Of a DNA stretch of 36,895 bases, positions 7,867 through 14,530 are shown in pieces. Positions within the stretch are counted from its first letter, which is position 1. The number at the start of each line of letters is the position of its first letter. The position numbers were made by a program, and so were the translations under genes. The stretch is from a virus. The DNA lies in the IMG/VR virus record IMGVR_UViG_3300025601_000055, positions 1-36,895 of that record. The stretch is one strand, 5' to 3'. Below the pieces are notes generated by a model, which was given only the letters and a program-made list of their open reading frames with translations, ran no database searches and was not told the origin of the DNA.

Positions 7867-8594
7867 AGATCTACACATTTGGCGATGGATTTGCATCAGG
7901 ACATATATGGCCTGAATGGCCTCAACTCTTAGATGCACTCACTGGCTCCGTAGAAAACTACGGACACATTGGAGCTGGTAATGAGTTTATCTTTAATTGT
8001 GCAATCAAAGCGGCCGTTAAGGCAAAATCGGATGATATATTTTTAGTTCAATGGGCTCAGTCTAATAGATTTGATAAACTATTAGAAGATGAGTATTCAA
8101 CAACTATTAAACAAGCTGATCCAATATATAAGGATATAGAAGCAACAGTGTTTGGTCAAACTTGGTGGAGTTCAAGTGCATCTAAACTAGAAATAATTAA
8201 AAGTTATCATCGATTAGTTGGACCAACCCAGTCTCAAAATAGATCTAAATTATTTGCTATATCCTTATCACACACGTTAAAATCTTTAGGGATTAAACAT
8301 CTATACTTTTCAACTTATGCTGTTGACTTTTTAGACAAAGACACAGAAGTATTACCTTGGGTTGACACCGATGGTATGGAATCGTATTCTCAAAAATTTT
8401 CTAATAGAGGCGATGAAGTGCAACCAAAACCCATTATTCATTTAACCTATCTTAAAGAAAAAATATTACCTAAATTAAATATTAAACTAGATCAAAAGAT
8501 AGTTGATCTTGTCGATGGCATTGAATTTATTGCTTATGATCCTGACAGAGAAGAGAAATGGAAAGACTCATTATTAAAGATATGCAATGTATAA
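7863..8594 (+). CDS. SGNH-like protein with altered nucleophile motif
   Basis: 243 residues, starting MKIYTFGDGFASGH. The fold resembles SGNH/GDSL hydrolases: a first-strand GD motif, GHIGAGNEF (block II-like), IFLVQWAQSNRF (block III-like) and a C-terminal KPIIHLTYL histidine. However, the nucleophilic serine of GDS is replaced by glycine (G9), so classical esterase activity is doubtful. It is related in style to, but clearly diverged from, the SGNH gene at 4774. Similar FGDGFA(S/T)GHIWPEWP proteins occur, as far as I recall, in other marine T4-like phages. It overlaps the helicase stop (ATGA) and the next gene by 8 bases. A binding or structural role is as likely as catalysis. Confidence 0.6.
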   Translation: MKIYTFGDGFASGHIWPEWPQLLDALTGSVENYGHIGAGNEFIFNCAIKAAVKAKSDDIFLVQWAQSNRFDKLLEDEYSTTIKQADPIYKDIEATVFGQTWWSSSASKLEIIKSYHRLVGPTQSQNRSKLFAISLSHTLKSLGIKHLYFSTYAVDFLDKDTEVLPWVDTDGMESYSQKFSNRGDEVQPKPIIHLTYLKEKILPKLNIKLDQKIVDLVDGIEFIAYDPDREEKWKDSLLKICNV

Positions 8595-9264
8595 TCTAGT
8601 ATGTTTCCCTCATTATACCTGTGGCGGAATGTTATGCGACATATTAAACGATTCGTTTTCAGTGGTTAGTATATATAACGGAGGAATAGCAAGCCTCCAC
8701 CACGACGCTGGCAAGATAGGAGATACTGAATCAATTTTTGAAGAATTCGATCAGAAAAAACTGTTTACTAAATTAGAAAAGTGGGGTAAGCCTGAATGGA
8801 TAGGTACACATTGTTGGTTAGGAAACACACCGTTAGAATCTGTTAACAGTATTATTAATATTACTACATCAACGTATAAGAGTAGACTCTATAGGTGGAT
8901 CAGAGCAGTTAACCATTATTATATTCCCAGTGACCCTTGGCTAGCAGAGACAGGCAACGATCAGGGGTATAGAGATAAAGCTAAAGAAACAGCTAAAAAT
9001 TATCTTAAACCATTTAGGCCAATTAAACTAGATAAGGTAATTAACTTAGAATTCTCTGACATTGTAGAGATGAAACCAGAATTCATTAGTGTTATACAAA
9101 AATATAATTACAAGCAATCAATTAACCGATGGCAAGAACAGAACTCATTCTTGTATAATCAAAACCTTTTAAGAAGTTTCGAAGCTGAGGTATTTCATGA
9201 GGCAGAACATGAAATAAATCTTAAAGAATATTATGTTTATGAAGTTGATAAATATACAAACTAG
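8587..9264 (+). CDS. Unknown phage protein, possibly sulfotransferase-like
   Basis: 225 residues. It begins VCFPHYTCGGMLCDILN, a Gly-rich turn at the position where sulfotransferases bind the PAPS 5'-phosphate. It continues with WIGTHCW (73-79) and ITTSTYKSRLYRWIRAV. The expected second PAPS motif (RDP-type) is not evident, so the link to sulfotransferases is weak. No signal peptide or transmembrane helix is seen. It overlaps the SGNH-like gene upstream. A late promoter for the following unit lies inside its last codons. A cytoplasmic enzyme is likely; the function is not recognised. Confidence 0.6.
   Translation: MYNLVCFPHYTCGGMLCDILNDSFSVVSIYNGGIASLHHDAGKIGDTESIFEEFDQKKLFTKLEKWGKPEWIGTHCWLGNTPLESVNSIINITTSTYKSRLYRWIRAVNHYYIPSDPWLAETGNDQGYRDKAKETAKNYLKPFRPIKLDKVINLEFSDIVEMKPEFISVIQKYNYKQSINRWQEQNSFLYNQNLLRSFEAEVFHEAEHEINLKEYYVYEVDKYTN
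9247..9254 (+). promoter_or_regulatory. T4-type late promoter box GATAAATA
   Basis: GATAAATA lies 25 bases before the ATG at 9280, predicting a start of transcription near 9260. It overlaps the last codons of the upstream gene. It would head the 9280-12461 unit, whose proteins carry prohead-protease-type N-termini, which agrees with late expression. Confidence 0.5.
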
Positions 9265-9279
9265 AGAGAATAATAAACC

Positions 9280-9525
9280 ATGCAAAAAAAGACTAGAAGT
9301 ATATTAGACGAACTAAATGACTTGCACATTCCAAAAGATAAAACACATCTTGTTGAAAGCCGTGCCAGTAATATTATCCAGTCAGCAATTAATCTGTTTG
9401 AACAGATTGATATGGCATACGACAGAGACCAAGCAGACGACCTTCAACGTAAGTTCGTTAACGCTATTAAAACTAGAGATCCAAAAAAGTTTTATAGGTC
9501 AGTGAGACGTAAAGATGAAGATTAA
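9280..9525 (+). CDS. Small conserved phage protein of unknown function
   Basis: 81 residues, charged and helical, with a coiled-coil-like middle (SRASNIIQSAINLFEQI) and a basic end (KTRDPKKFYRSVRRKDED). It resembles small uncharacterised proteins of marine T4-like phages from memory (RAxNxIxSAxNL followed by RDPKKFxR). It is the first gene after a late promoter and overlaps the next gene by 11 bases. A scaffold or head-associated role would suit the unit, but nothing in the sequence proves it. Confidence 0.7.
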   Translation: MQKKTRSILDELNDLHIPKDKTHLVESRASNIIQSAINLFEQIDMAYDRDQADDLQRKFVNAIKTRDPKKFYRSVRRKDED

Positions 9526-10093
9526 TGAAATTACAGAAGCAGGCATACTAGACCGACTTGTTAAAGGTACCAAAGCGGCTGTACAAGGGTACACACAATC
9601 TAAGGACACTCGTGTAAACGCTCAGGCAATAGCACAAATGTCGCAAGTGGCCGCAAGAGCTTGGGGCAAGATGAAACAAAATTTAGAACGTATCAATGAT
9701 TACAACCCCCTAACAAAACAACAAGAGACACAACAGTTAACTAAATGGATAGACGATAATCTATTAGGATCTTATCAATTAAAAAGCACCGGCGGTGACT
9801 TTCAGGGAATAGTTGCTAACCTAGTAAACAAGATCACTAGTGATCCAAAACAAACAGAACAATCATTTAGCACAATATTAACTAATGCAAGCAAGTTAGC
9901 ATTAGATCCAGAATCGGAACCATCACGTGCACCGCAAGCGGGCCAATTGGCAGGAGCTAACACTGCTCCATTTAAAGTTGTGGGGGATATTGCCACAGCA
10001 GGTAACATGGAATTGAATCTTAAAGATCCGCAACAACGAGAAATATACGATAGAATCAGAGATGAAGTTGCTAAAGGCGACATAAAAGCATGA
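9515..10093 (+). CDS. Putative internal head protein with capsid-targeting-like N-terminus
   Basis: 192 residues. The start MKINEITEAG closely resembles the T4 capsid-targeting sequence of internal proteins (MKTYQEFIAE, then A or G), and ITE-A fits the gp21 prohead protease rule (I/L)-x-E with cleavage after E. The rest is helical with a Gln/Ala-rich composition and a flexible region around 140-160 (SEPSRAPQAGQLAGAN). No enzyme motif is recognised. If processed as in T4, it is packaged in the capsid and could be injected with DNA. It overlaps the small gene upstream and the NTase-ligase fusion downstream (ATGA), so all are probably made together late in infection. Confidence 0.55.
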   Translation: MKINEITEAGILDRLVKGTKAAVQGYTQSKDTRVNAQAIAQMSQVAARAWGKMKQNLERINDYNPLTKQQETQQLTKWIDDNLLGSYQLKSTGGDFQGIVANLVNKITSDPKQTEQSFSTILTNASKLALDPESEPSRAPQAGQLAGANTAPFKVVGDIATAGNMELNLKDPQQREIYDRIRDEVAKGDIKA

Positions 10094-11895
10094 TAATACT
10101 TGAGGGTGGAAACGTATTCAAAGACGAAACCGGAACACCTTTAACTCAAAGGATTAATCTTGCGGATGTCAAACCAACAGTACAACAGTTAGAAAAACTT
10201 ACTGGACTGTCTCTATTAGATAATATGTTAGGTAGTACAGGAAACACTGCGACCAGTGGAGACTTAGATCTAGCAGTTGATGTTACAAAAATTACAAAAG
10301 ACCAATTAATACAGTCATTGAAGGCAAAGGGCGTTGACGATAAAGATATCGCTAAGTCGGGCGACAGTGTGCATTACAAAGCACCTATAAAAGGTGATCC
10401 AACAAATGGTTACGTGCAGACAGACTTTATGTTTGGTAATCCACAATGGCAGAAGTTTAGTTTAAATGTTGTTGGTAACAGCGAATTCAAAGGTGTACAT
10501 AGACATATACTATTAGCAAGCATTGCTAAAGCAAGAGGCCTCAAGTGGAGTTACAAGTACGGACTTGTAGTTAGAGAATCTAATAAAGTGTTGTCAACAG
10601 ACCCAGACGAAATTGCTAGAATATTAATTGGTGGTACACGAAAAGATCTAGGATCAGTTGAGACTATTATAGCCAGAGCTAAACAAGATCCAGAATATGA
10701 AAAACTAGTAGCTGATGCTAAAGAAACATTTGAAAGAGATGGATTAGTGTTAGAAGATGCCAACGATGCAAACTTTATGGCACGCCTTAGAGATCGTATT
10801 GTTAATCAAGGTATGGAAGTTATCATTGAAGGTGCTCGTATAGAACATCCTGAAGATATGATATTTGATGGTGCTAGTCAAGGTGCACTTAAGGCCATTG
10901 CTACTTTAAGATCATTACCTAAGCAAGCCGCCGACATTACAATTAAATGGGACGGCAAGCCTGCAATAATATTTGGACGTAATCCTCAAGGACAGTTTGT
11001 GTTAACAGACAAGTCAGGATTTACTGCTAAAGGCTACAACGGTCTAGCAACAAGTCTTGAACAATTAGAAAAGATAATGCAACAACGTAGTGGCGAACGA
11101 GGTGACCTTGTTAACATGTATAAAACTATATGGCCTGCACTAGAAGCACAAACACCAAAAGGTATGAAAGGTTATCTTATGGGCGACTTGCTATATGTAG
11201 GTACACCAACTGAAAGCAACGGTAAGTATACCTTTACTCCAAACACAGTTTCTTATGCAATAGATAAAAGCACAGACCTAGGTGATCAAATAGGTAACAG
11301 CATAGCCGCATTGGCAGTACACACATTTAAAAGAAGTCCTGAAGATGCAGGACAACCATTCAGCGATATTGCACAACTAGGACAAGGACAGGTATTAATA
11401 CTAGGTCCTAAAATGTCACAAACACCAACTGTTGATGTGCCAGAAGCACAACTAAGTGAACTTGAATCAACAATAAGAAAGAACTCAGATAAAATTGATG
11501 TGTTGTTTAATCCAGCAAGCCTACGTGAGTACCAACTTGCTAACTTACCAGCACTAATGAAACAGTACGGTAATGCTAAAGTACGACAAGGTAACTTTAG
11601 TAATATGGCAGAAGGCTTTTTAGAGTTTGCATCAACTAAAGTAACTCCACAAAAATTAGAAAGACTAACTAAGTTTTGCACAGACAATGCTCGTGCATTA
11701 GAACTAGTGTTTACATTGTTTAGAATGATAGGTGCTATTAAAACTAAAATTGTTAGACAACTAGACGGTGCTAGTTCAGGTATAGAAGCAAGCATAGATG
11801 GCGAACCAGGACATGAAGGATATGTTACTAGCGGTATTAAACTTGTAGATAGATTAAGATTTTCAAAATCAAACTTTGCAAAGAACATACAATAA
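10090..11895 (+). CDS. Fusion of Pol-beta-type nucleotidyltransferase and ligase-like nucleotidyltransferase
   Basis: 601 residues. The N-terminal part (about 40-235) has GS at 48-49, GDLDLAVD with D58/D60, and TDFMF with D112, the hG[S]...DhD...D pattern of Pol-beta-superfamily nucleotidyltransferases. The C-terminal part has K286-W-D-G (ligase motif I, the adenylated lysine), DKSGF-AKGY, GYLMGDLLYVG (motif III-like), EGYV (motif IV) and IKLVDRLRFS (motif V), the set found in ATP-dependent nucleic-acid ligases. The junction reads MEVIIEGARIEHPED (241-255), like the N-terminus of a once separate protein. IILEGG at the start and IIEG at the junction fit prohead-protease sites. The target, DNA or RNA, is unknown. 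Late unit. Confidence 0.6.
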   Translation: MIILEGGNVFKDETGTPLTQRINLADVKPTVQQLEKLTGLSLLDNMLGSTGNTATSGDLDLAVDVTKITKDQLIQSLKAKGVDDKDIAKSGDSVHYKAPIKGDPTNGYVQTDFMFGNPQWQKFSLNVVGNSEFKGVHRHILLASIAKARGLKWSYKYGLVVRESNKVLSTDPDEIARILIGGTRKDLGSVETIIARAKQDPEYEKLVADAKETFERDGLVLEDANDANFMARLRDRIVNQGMEVIIEGARIEHPEDMIFDGASQGALKAIATLRSLPKQAADITIKWDGKPAIIFGRNPQGQFVLTDKSGFTAKGYNGLATSLEQLEKIMQQRSGERGDLVNMYKTIWPALEAQTPKGMKGYLMGDLLYVGTPTESNGKYTFTPNTVSYAIDKSTDLGDQIGNSIAALAVHTFKRSPEDAGQPFSDIAQLGQGQVLILGPKMSQTPTVDVPEAQLSELESTIRKNSDKIDVLFNPASLREYQLANLPALMKQYGNAKVRQGNFSNMAEGFLEFASTKVTPQKLERLTKFCTDNARALELVFTLFRMIGAIKTKIVRQLDGASSGIEASIDGEPGHEGYVTSGIKLVDRLRFSKSNFAKNIQ

Positions 11896-12461
11896 TGGAA
11901 TTTATTAAAGATATTACAGAAGCAAGAATGTATCGTAGACTAGGTCAACTAGCAGGCAAAAATGTCAGCGAGTTAGCTAGCCAAACATTCACACACCTAT
12001 TGATGTTAAGATCATTATATGATCTAGATAAACCTAAAGCAGTTAAGTATGCTAAAGAAATAGTAAACAATTTAAACTTTAATGGCTTCAGAGCAAGTAT
12101 GCCTGATTTATATAACATGCTGGTCATGATTATAGAACAACACAAATATGCCGACAAGCTGTTTAACAATTGGGAAATAACTGTTCCTGAAATGCGTATT
12201 AAACGAGTAATTAGATCTATGTCTCAAGGAGATTTAGATTCAAACGACTTTGCCCAACTAATGTTAATTCTACAACGCAAGTTTCCAAACCTAGACGGTG
12301 ATCAAATGCGTATGCGTAGAATGGTGCAAAATACTACAAAATCCACATCATCAGACCGCAAATGGATGCAAAAACGCCTCTTACAGATGTCGAGAAGAGT
12401 AGTTAATTCAGACTTACACCAGCTATATCAACAGGTTAGCGGAGTAAAACTAGACACATAA
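11895..12461 (+). CDS. Conserved helical protein with capsid-targeting-like N-terminus
   Basis: 188 residues. The first residues MEFIKDITEAR match the T4 internal-protein targeting pattern (compare IPII, ...EFIAE then AR), with a predicted gp21-type cut after ITE. The remainder is almost wholly helical and basic (RRMVQNTTKST, WMQKRLLQMSRRV), consistent with binding packaged DNA. A related uncharacterised family is widespread in marine T4-like phages as far as I recall. The start overlaps the previous stop by one base (TAATGG). It ends the late unit that began at 9280; the promoter for the duplicated cassette follows at 12476. Confidence 0.6.
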   Translation: MEFIKDITEARMYRRLGQLAGKNVSELASQTFTHLLMLRSLYDLDKPKAVKYAKEIVNNLNFNGFRASMPDLYNMLVMIIEQHKYADKLFNNWEITVPEMRIKRVIRSMSQGDLDSNDFAQLMLILQRKFPNLDGDQMRMRRMVQNTTKSTSSDRKWMQKRLLQMSRRVVNSDLHQLYQQVSGVKLDT

Positions 12462-12475
12462 TTTTGGTAATTTCA

Positions 12476-12483
12476 GCTAAATA
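12476..12483 (+). promoter_or_regulatory. T4-type late promoter box GCTAAATA (copy 1)
   Basis: The box is preserved in both duplicated copies, which argues for function. The predicted start is about 12489, immediately before the leader hairpin at 12490-12507. It deviates from TATAAATA at the first two positions only. Confidence 0.65.
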
Positions 12484-12489
12484 AGTGCA

Positions 12490-12507
12490 GGGAAGAAACA
12501 AATTCCC
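12490..12507 (+). promoter_or_regulatory. 5' leader hairpin GGGAA-loop-TTCCC (copy 1)
   Basis: GGGAA at 12490-12494 pairs with TTCCC at 12503-12507 across an 8-base loop. It would form at the extreme 5' end of the late transcript. Such 5'-terminal hairpins are known to protect mRNAs from RNase E-type decay. AGGAG at 12515-12519 lies outside the stem, so the ribosome site stays open. Confidence 0.55.
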
Positions 12508-12528
12508 ATTTATTAGGAGAAATACAAA

Positions 12529-12885
12529 ATGGCAACATTAACAAGATCACATCCAGTAGCAACAAGTAACAATACTGAATCAATAGGTAACCTACAATTT
12601 TTAACAGTAGATTATGTAGCAACAGCGGCTTCAACAGGCCCTGAAGGTGCACAGGCGGCTGTACTTAAAGCAGTTGCGGCAACAGCAACAATTGTAGCCG
12701 TCGGCCCAATGTTAGACACAAACTCACAACAAACATTTGCTGTTGAAGCAATTAGTGGTGACAACGTGGTTGCGTCAACATTGCAAACAGCAATTCGTGC
12801 ATTAGGCACAGTTGACTCAGTTGATCTAAGTAATGCAACAGCTACACTTACACTATTAGGTATCTTAACAGCGGCAGTAGTTTAA
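12529..12885 (+). CDS. Small abundant-type virion protein, tandem paralogue 1
   Basis: 118 residues, starting MATLTRSHPVATSNN. It is rich in Ala, Val and Thr, beta-type, without Cys or membrane segments. It shares the N-terminus, TGPE...QAAV, QQTFAVE and a C-terminal ALGTVDS block with the protein at 13054-13401. A strong AGGAG site 9 bases upstream, its own late promoter, leader hairpin and terminator all suggest high expression, as for a decoration or other multi-copy virion protein. That role is inference. The family is not otherwise recognised. Confidence 0.75.
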   Translation: MATLTRSHPVATSNNTESIGNLQFLTVDYVATAASTGPEGAQAAVLKAVAATATIVAVGPMLDTNSQQTFAVEAISGDNVVASTLQTAIRALGTVDSVDLSNATATLTLLGILTAAVV

Positions 12886-12905
12886 ATAATACAGTAAGAA
12901 TTTAG

Positions 12906-12933
12906 AAACCCTGCTTTTTAAGTGGGGTTTTTA
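12906..12933 (+). terminator. Rho-independent terminator (copy 1)
   Basis: AAACCC at 12906-12911 pairs with GGGTTT at 12925-12930, with a T-rich 3' side. It follows the first paralogue by 20 bases and has a sister copy after the second paralogue. Confidence 0.75.
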
Positions 12934-13000
12934 TTGGCTAAAACTAGCTATATCAACTAGTTACCGCTATCACCCAGGTTAAATAATTTTGGTATTTTGA

Positions 13001-13008
13001 GCTAAATA
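13001..13008 (+). promoter_or_regulatory. T4-type late promoter box GCTAAATA (copy 2)
   Basis: Same box and same distance (46 bases) to the start codon as copy 1. It gives the second paralogue its own transcription start just ahead of its leader hairpin. Confidence 0.65.
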
Positions 13009-13014
13009 AGTGCA

Positions 13015-13032
13015 GGGAAGAAACAAATTCCC
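13015..13032 (+). promoter_or_regulatory. 5' leader hairpin GGGAA-loop-TTCCC (copy 2)
   Basis: GGGAA at 13015-13019 pairs with TTCCC at 13028-13032, identical to copy 1. AGGAG at 13040-13044 follows at normal spacing from the ATG at 13054. Confidence 0.55.
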
Positions 13033-13053
13033 ATTTATTAGGAGAAATACAAA

Positions 13054-13401
13054 ATGGCAACAGTAACAAGAACACATCCAGTAACAACAGAATATGACGT
13101 GGAATTTAACGGAAACTTACAATTTTTCACAGTTACATATCCATCTGACGTAAGTGGTAAAACAGGACCTGAATCAACACAAGCGGCTGTTCATAGAACA
13201 ATCGGCGATATTGCAACAGTTATTGCAGTTGGTGCTTTAGGTAACTCAAGTACTGAACAAACATTTGCAGTTGAAGGAATTGGCGGCGATATAGTTGTAA
13301 AAGCGGCACTTGACACAGCATTTGATGCATTAGGTACAGTAGACTCAATTAACTGTGCTAACGTTACAGTAACACTAAAGCCTTTATACATAGCAGTTTA
13401 A
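13054..13401 (+). CDS. Small abundant-type virion protein, tandem paralogue 2
   Basis: 115 residues, starting MATVTRTHPVTTEYD. It is clearly related to the protein at 12529 along its length (NLQFFTV, TGPESTQAAV, EQTFAVEGIGGD, ALGTVDS). The copies differ most in the middle and at the C-terminus (VTLKPLYIAV here), while the promoter and leader stay identical. Both frames are intact, so both are probably made. A capsid-decoration or fibre-associated role fits the late signals and composition but is inference. Confidence 0.75.
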   Translation: MATVTRTHPVTTEYDVEFNGNLQFFTVTYPSDVSGKTGPESTQAAVHRTIGDIATVIAVGALGNSSTEQTFAVEGIGGDIVVKAALDTAFDALGTVDSINCANVTVTLKPLYIAV

Positions 13402-13415
13402 GTATAATACTTTTG

Positions 13416-13446
13416 AAAAACCCTGCTTTTTTAAGTGGGGTTTTTT
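13416..13446 (+). terminator. Rho-independent terminator (copy 2)
   Basis: AAAAACCC at 13416-13423 pairs with GGGGTTTTTT at 13437-13446, ending in a T run. It is the sister of the terminator at 12906-12933 with a longer A/T part. Confidence 0.8.
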
Positions 13447-13451
13447 ATTGG

Positions 13452-13459
13452 CTTAAATA
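13452..13459 (+). promoter_or_regulatory. Late promoter-like box CTTAAATA
   Basis: This lies between the terminator and the ATG at 13465. With the T4 late geometry the first transcribed base would be the A of that ATG, giving a leaderless message. No Shine-Dalgarno is present. Confidence 0.5.
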
Positions 13460-13464
13460 TCATT

Positions 13465-13710
13465 ATGAATCCAAAACAAGAAGACTGGATATACGAAAGT
13501 CCTGATCGTGGACAAACGGTCTATCGCAGGAAGATTGGTGATAAACATTTTGAAAGACAGTTAGTAAATCTTCGGGCACCTAAGAAACAATTTTATTCTG
13601 ATGTCATGTGGTCATATAGGTCAGAATGGGACGAACTAGCCAGTAAACATCCTGTTATCAAAGAGTACCTAGACAAACTAATAACCACAGTAAAGTTGAT
13701 TGAAGAATGA
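13465..13710 (+). CDS. Small conserved phage protein of unknown function
   Basis: 81 residues from the ATG at 13465. An upstream GTG in frame (13435) lies within the terminator stem and is rejected. The protein is highly charged with a DWIYESPDRGQTVYRRK start and a helical C-terminus. There is no signal peptide or known motif. A late-type box directly abuts the start codon. It overlaps the next gene by 4 bases (ATGA), suggesting a coupled late pair with 13707-14135. Confidence 0.7.
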   Translation: MNPKQEDWIYESPDRGQTVYRRKIGDKHFERQLVNLRAPKKQFYSDVMWSYRSEWDELASKHPVIKEYLDKLITTVKLIEE

Positions 13711-14135
13711 TAGTGTGTTGGACATTAGCTGATATTACTTCTACAAGGTACACTCGCAGGCCTAGTAGTATCGTAGACACTAAAAAACGTAATCAGCAAC
13801 GCAACTACGAAACATTTTTACAGTTGATATCAATGCGTAATCAACCCACTATTGTAATTGAACCTACAATGATTGATGATAGAGATATTATTGTGATGCC
13901 ATTTGGTAAAACATATCTTCAGGACTTAGGATTTAAATATAATGTATGGATGTTTGCATTTGAATGCGAACAAGAAAGTGTATTTGCAAACACAAGTAGT
14001 CTACTTGGTATACTGTTAGACGACTTTAACGGAGTTCCTATCATAACAGGCCTAGACGAAAATGCCAAAATATCTAATACAATCAATACGATAGGTGAAA
14101 AGTGTAATACCTTTTTCCTACACCAAAACCAATAG
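13707..14135 (+). CDS. Conserved phage protein, probably virion-associated
   Basis: 142 residues with an alpha/beta pattern: IVCWTLADITST at the start, NQQRNYETFLQLISMRNQPT in the middle, and LLDDFNGVPIITGLDE near the end. From memory, this order of motifs is typical of a family conserved in marine T4-like myoviruses and usually left unnamed. It has no membrane segment. It is coupled to the gene upstream and followed by a 114-base gap holding a late promoter. A structural or assembly role is inferred only from the late context. Confidence 0.7.
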   Translation: MIVCWTLADITSTRYTRRPSSIVDTKKRNQQRNYETFLQLISMRNQPTIVIEPTMIDDRDIIVMPFGKTYLQDLGFKYNVWMFAFECEQESVFANTSSLLGILLDDFNGVPIITGLDENAKISNTINTIGEKCNTFFLHQNQ

Positions 14136-14139
14136 AAGT

Positions 14140-14147
14140 GATAAATA
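14140..14147 (+). promoter_or_regulatory. T4-type late promoter box GATAAATA
   Basis: It lies 5 bases past the upstream stop. The predicted start near 14153 gives the next gene a leader of nearly 100 bases (14153-14249). That leader is A-rich with no strong hairpin visible by eye. Confidence 0.5.
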
Positions 14148-14249
14148 AACGCAAAGCATCACAGAACAAACACATACACTAGGCACATTTTAGGCTCATT
14201 ACAAACACACTAGATTCAGTGATAAAAACCTATTGATGGAATTTATAAA

Positions 14250-14528
14250 ATGAGTGCTGTAAAAATTGAAAAAGAAAACCTAGAAGCCCACGTGGAATTG
14301 TGTGCAGAGAGGTATAACGCATTGGAAGACAAACTCGACGACGTTGAGAGAAAGGTTAGTTCACTAGAACTAGTTGTCAATGAGATCAAACAAATGATCA
14401 CATATAACAATAATACACGACAAAAACAATTAATCAAATATAGTTTAACTATAATTGGATCTTTGGTCATATTAGTAGGATGGATGGTGGTACACTTTAT
14501 GGTGCCATACATTTTCACAACCATATAA
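14250..14528 (+). CDS. Tail-anchored coiled-coil membrane protein
   Basis: 92 residues. Residues 1-58 form an acidic coiled coil (heptads through ALEDKLDDVERKVSSLELVV). A single transmembrane helix follows at about 64-88 (YSLTIIGSLVILVGWMVVHFMVPYIF), and only a few residues remain after it. Such small coiled-coil/TM proteins in phages can be holins, spanin parts or membrane-remodelling factors; the sequence does not decide. The lysis hydrolase in this window is 16 kb away, which weakens a holin call. The next gene starts 2 bases after the stop. Confidence 0.7.
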   Translation: MSAVKIEKENLEAHVELCAERYNALEDKLDDVERKVSSLELVVNEIKQMITYNNNTRQKQLIKYSLTIIGSLVILVGWMVVHFMVPYIFTTI

Positions 14529-14530
14529 CT

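Larger units (their letters stand above)
12475..12537 (+). repeat. Direct repeat, copy 1 of duplicated late cassette (promoter and leader)
   Basis: This 63-base block is identical to 13000-13062, exactly 525 bases downstream. It spans the late promoter, 5' hairpin, ribosome-binding site and first three codons. The following coding regions and terminators are also related but diverged, so a whole transcription cassette was duplicated in tandem and only the regulatory part has stayed identical. Confidence 0.9.
13000..13062 (+). repeat. Direct repeat, copy 2 of duplicated late cassette (promoter and leader)
   Basis: Identical over 63 bases to 12475-12537. The spacer before it (12934-12999) contains no gene and no other clear signal apart from AT-rich sequence. 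Confidence 0.9.

Noticed and set aside
11286-11888. 200-residue minus-strand open frame opposite the ligase-like domain
   Set aside because: The plus strand shows clear ligase motifs IV and V here. The minus frame has no recognisable domain and no promoter or ribosome site.
13435-13464. N-terminal extension of the gene at 13465 from a GTG
   Set aside because: The GTG lies in the 3' arm of the terminator hairpin, and a late box follows it; the ATG at 13465 is the sensible start.
14136-14249. Possible tRNA or small RNA in the gap before the coiled-coil gene
   Set aside because: No cloverleaf, no conserved TTCGA-type arm and no stable hairpin; it looks like a plain A-rich leader.
14480-14530. 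Upstream ATG extension of the gene at 14531
   Set aside because: It would start inside the transmembrane segment codons of the preceding gene. The ATG at 14531 lies right after that gene's stop.
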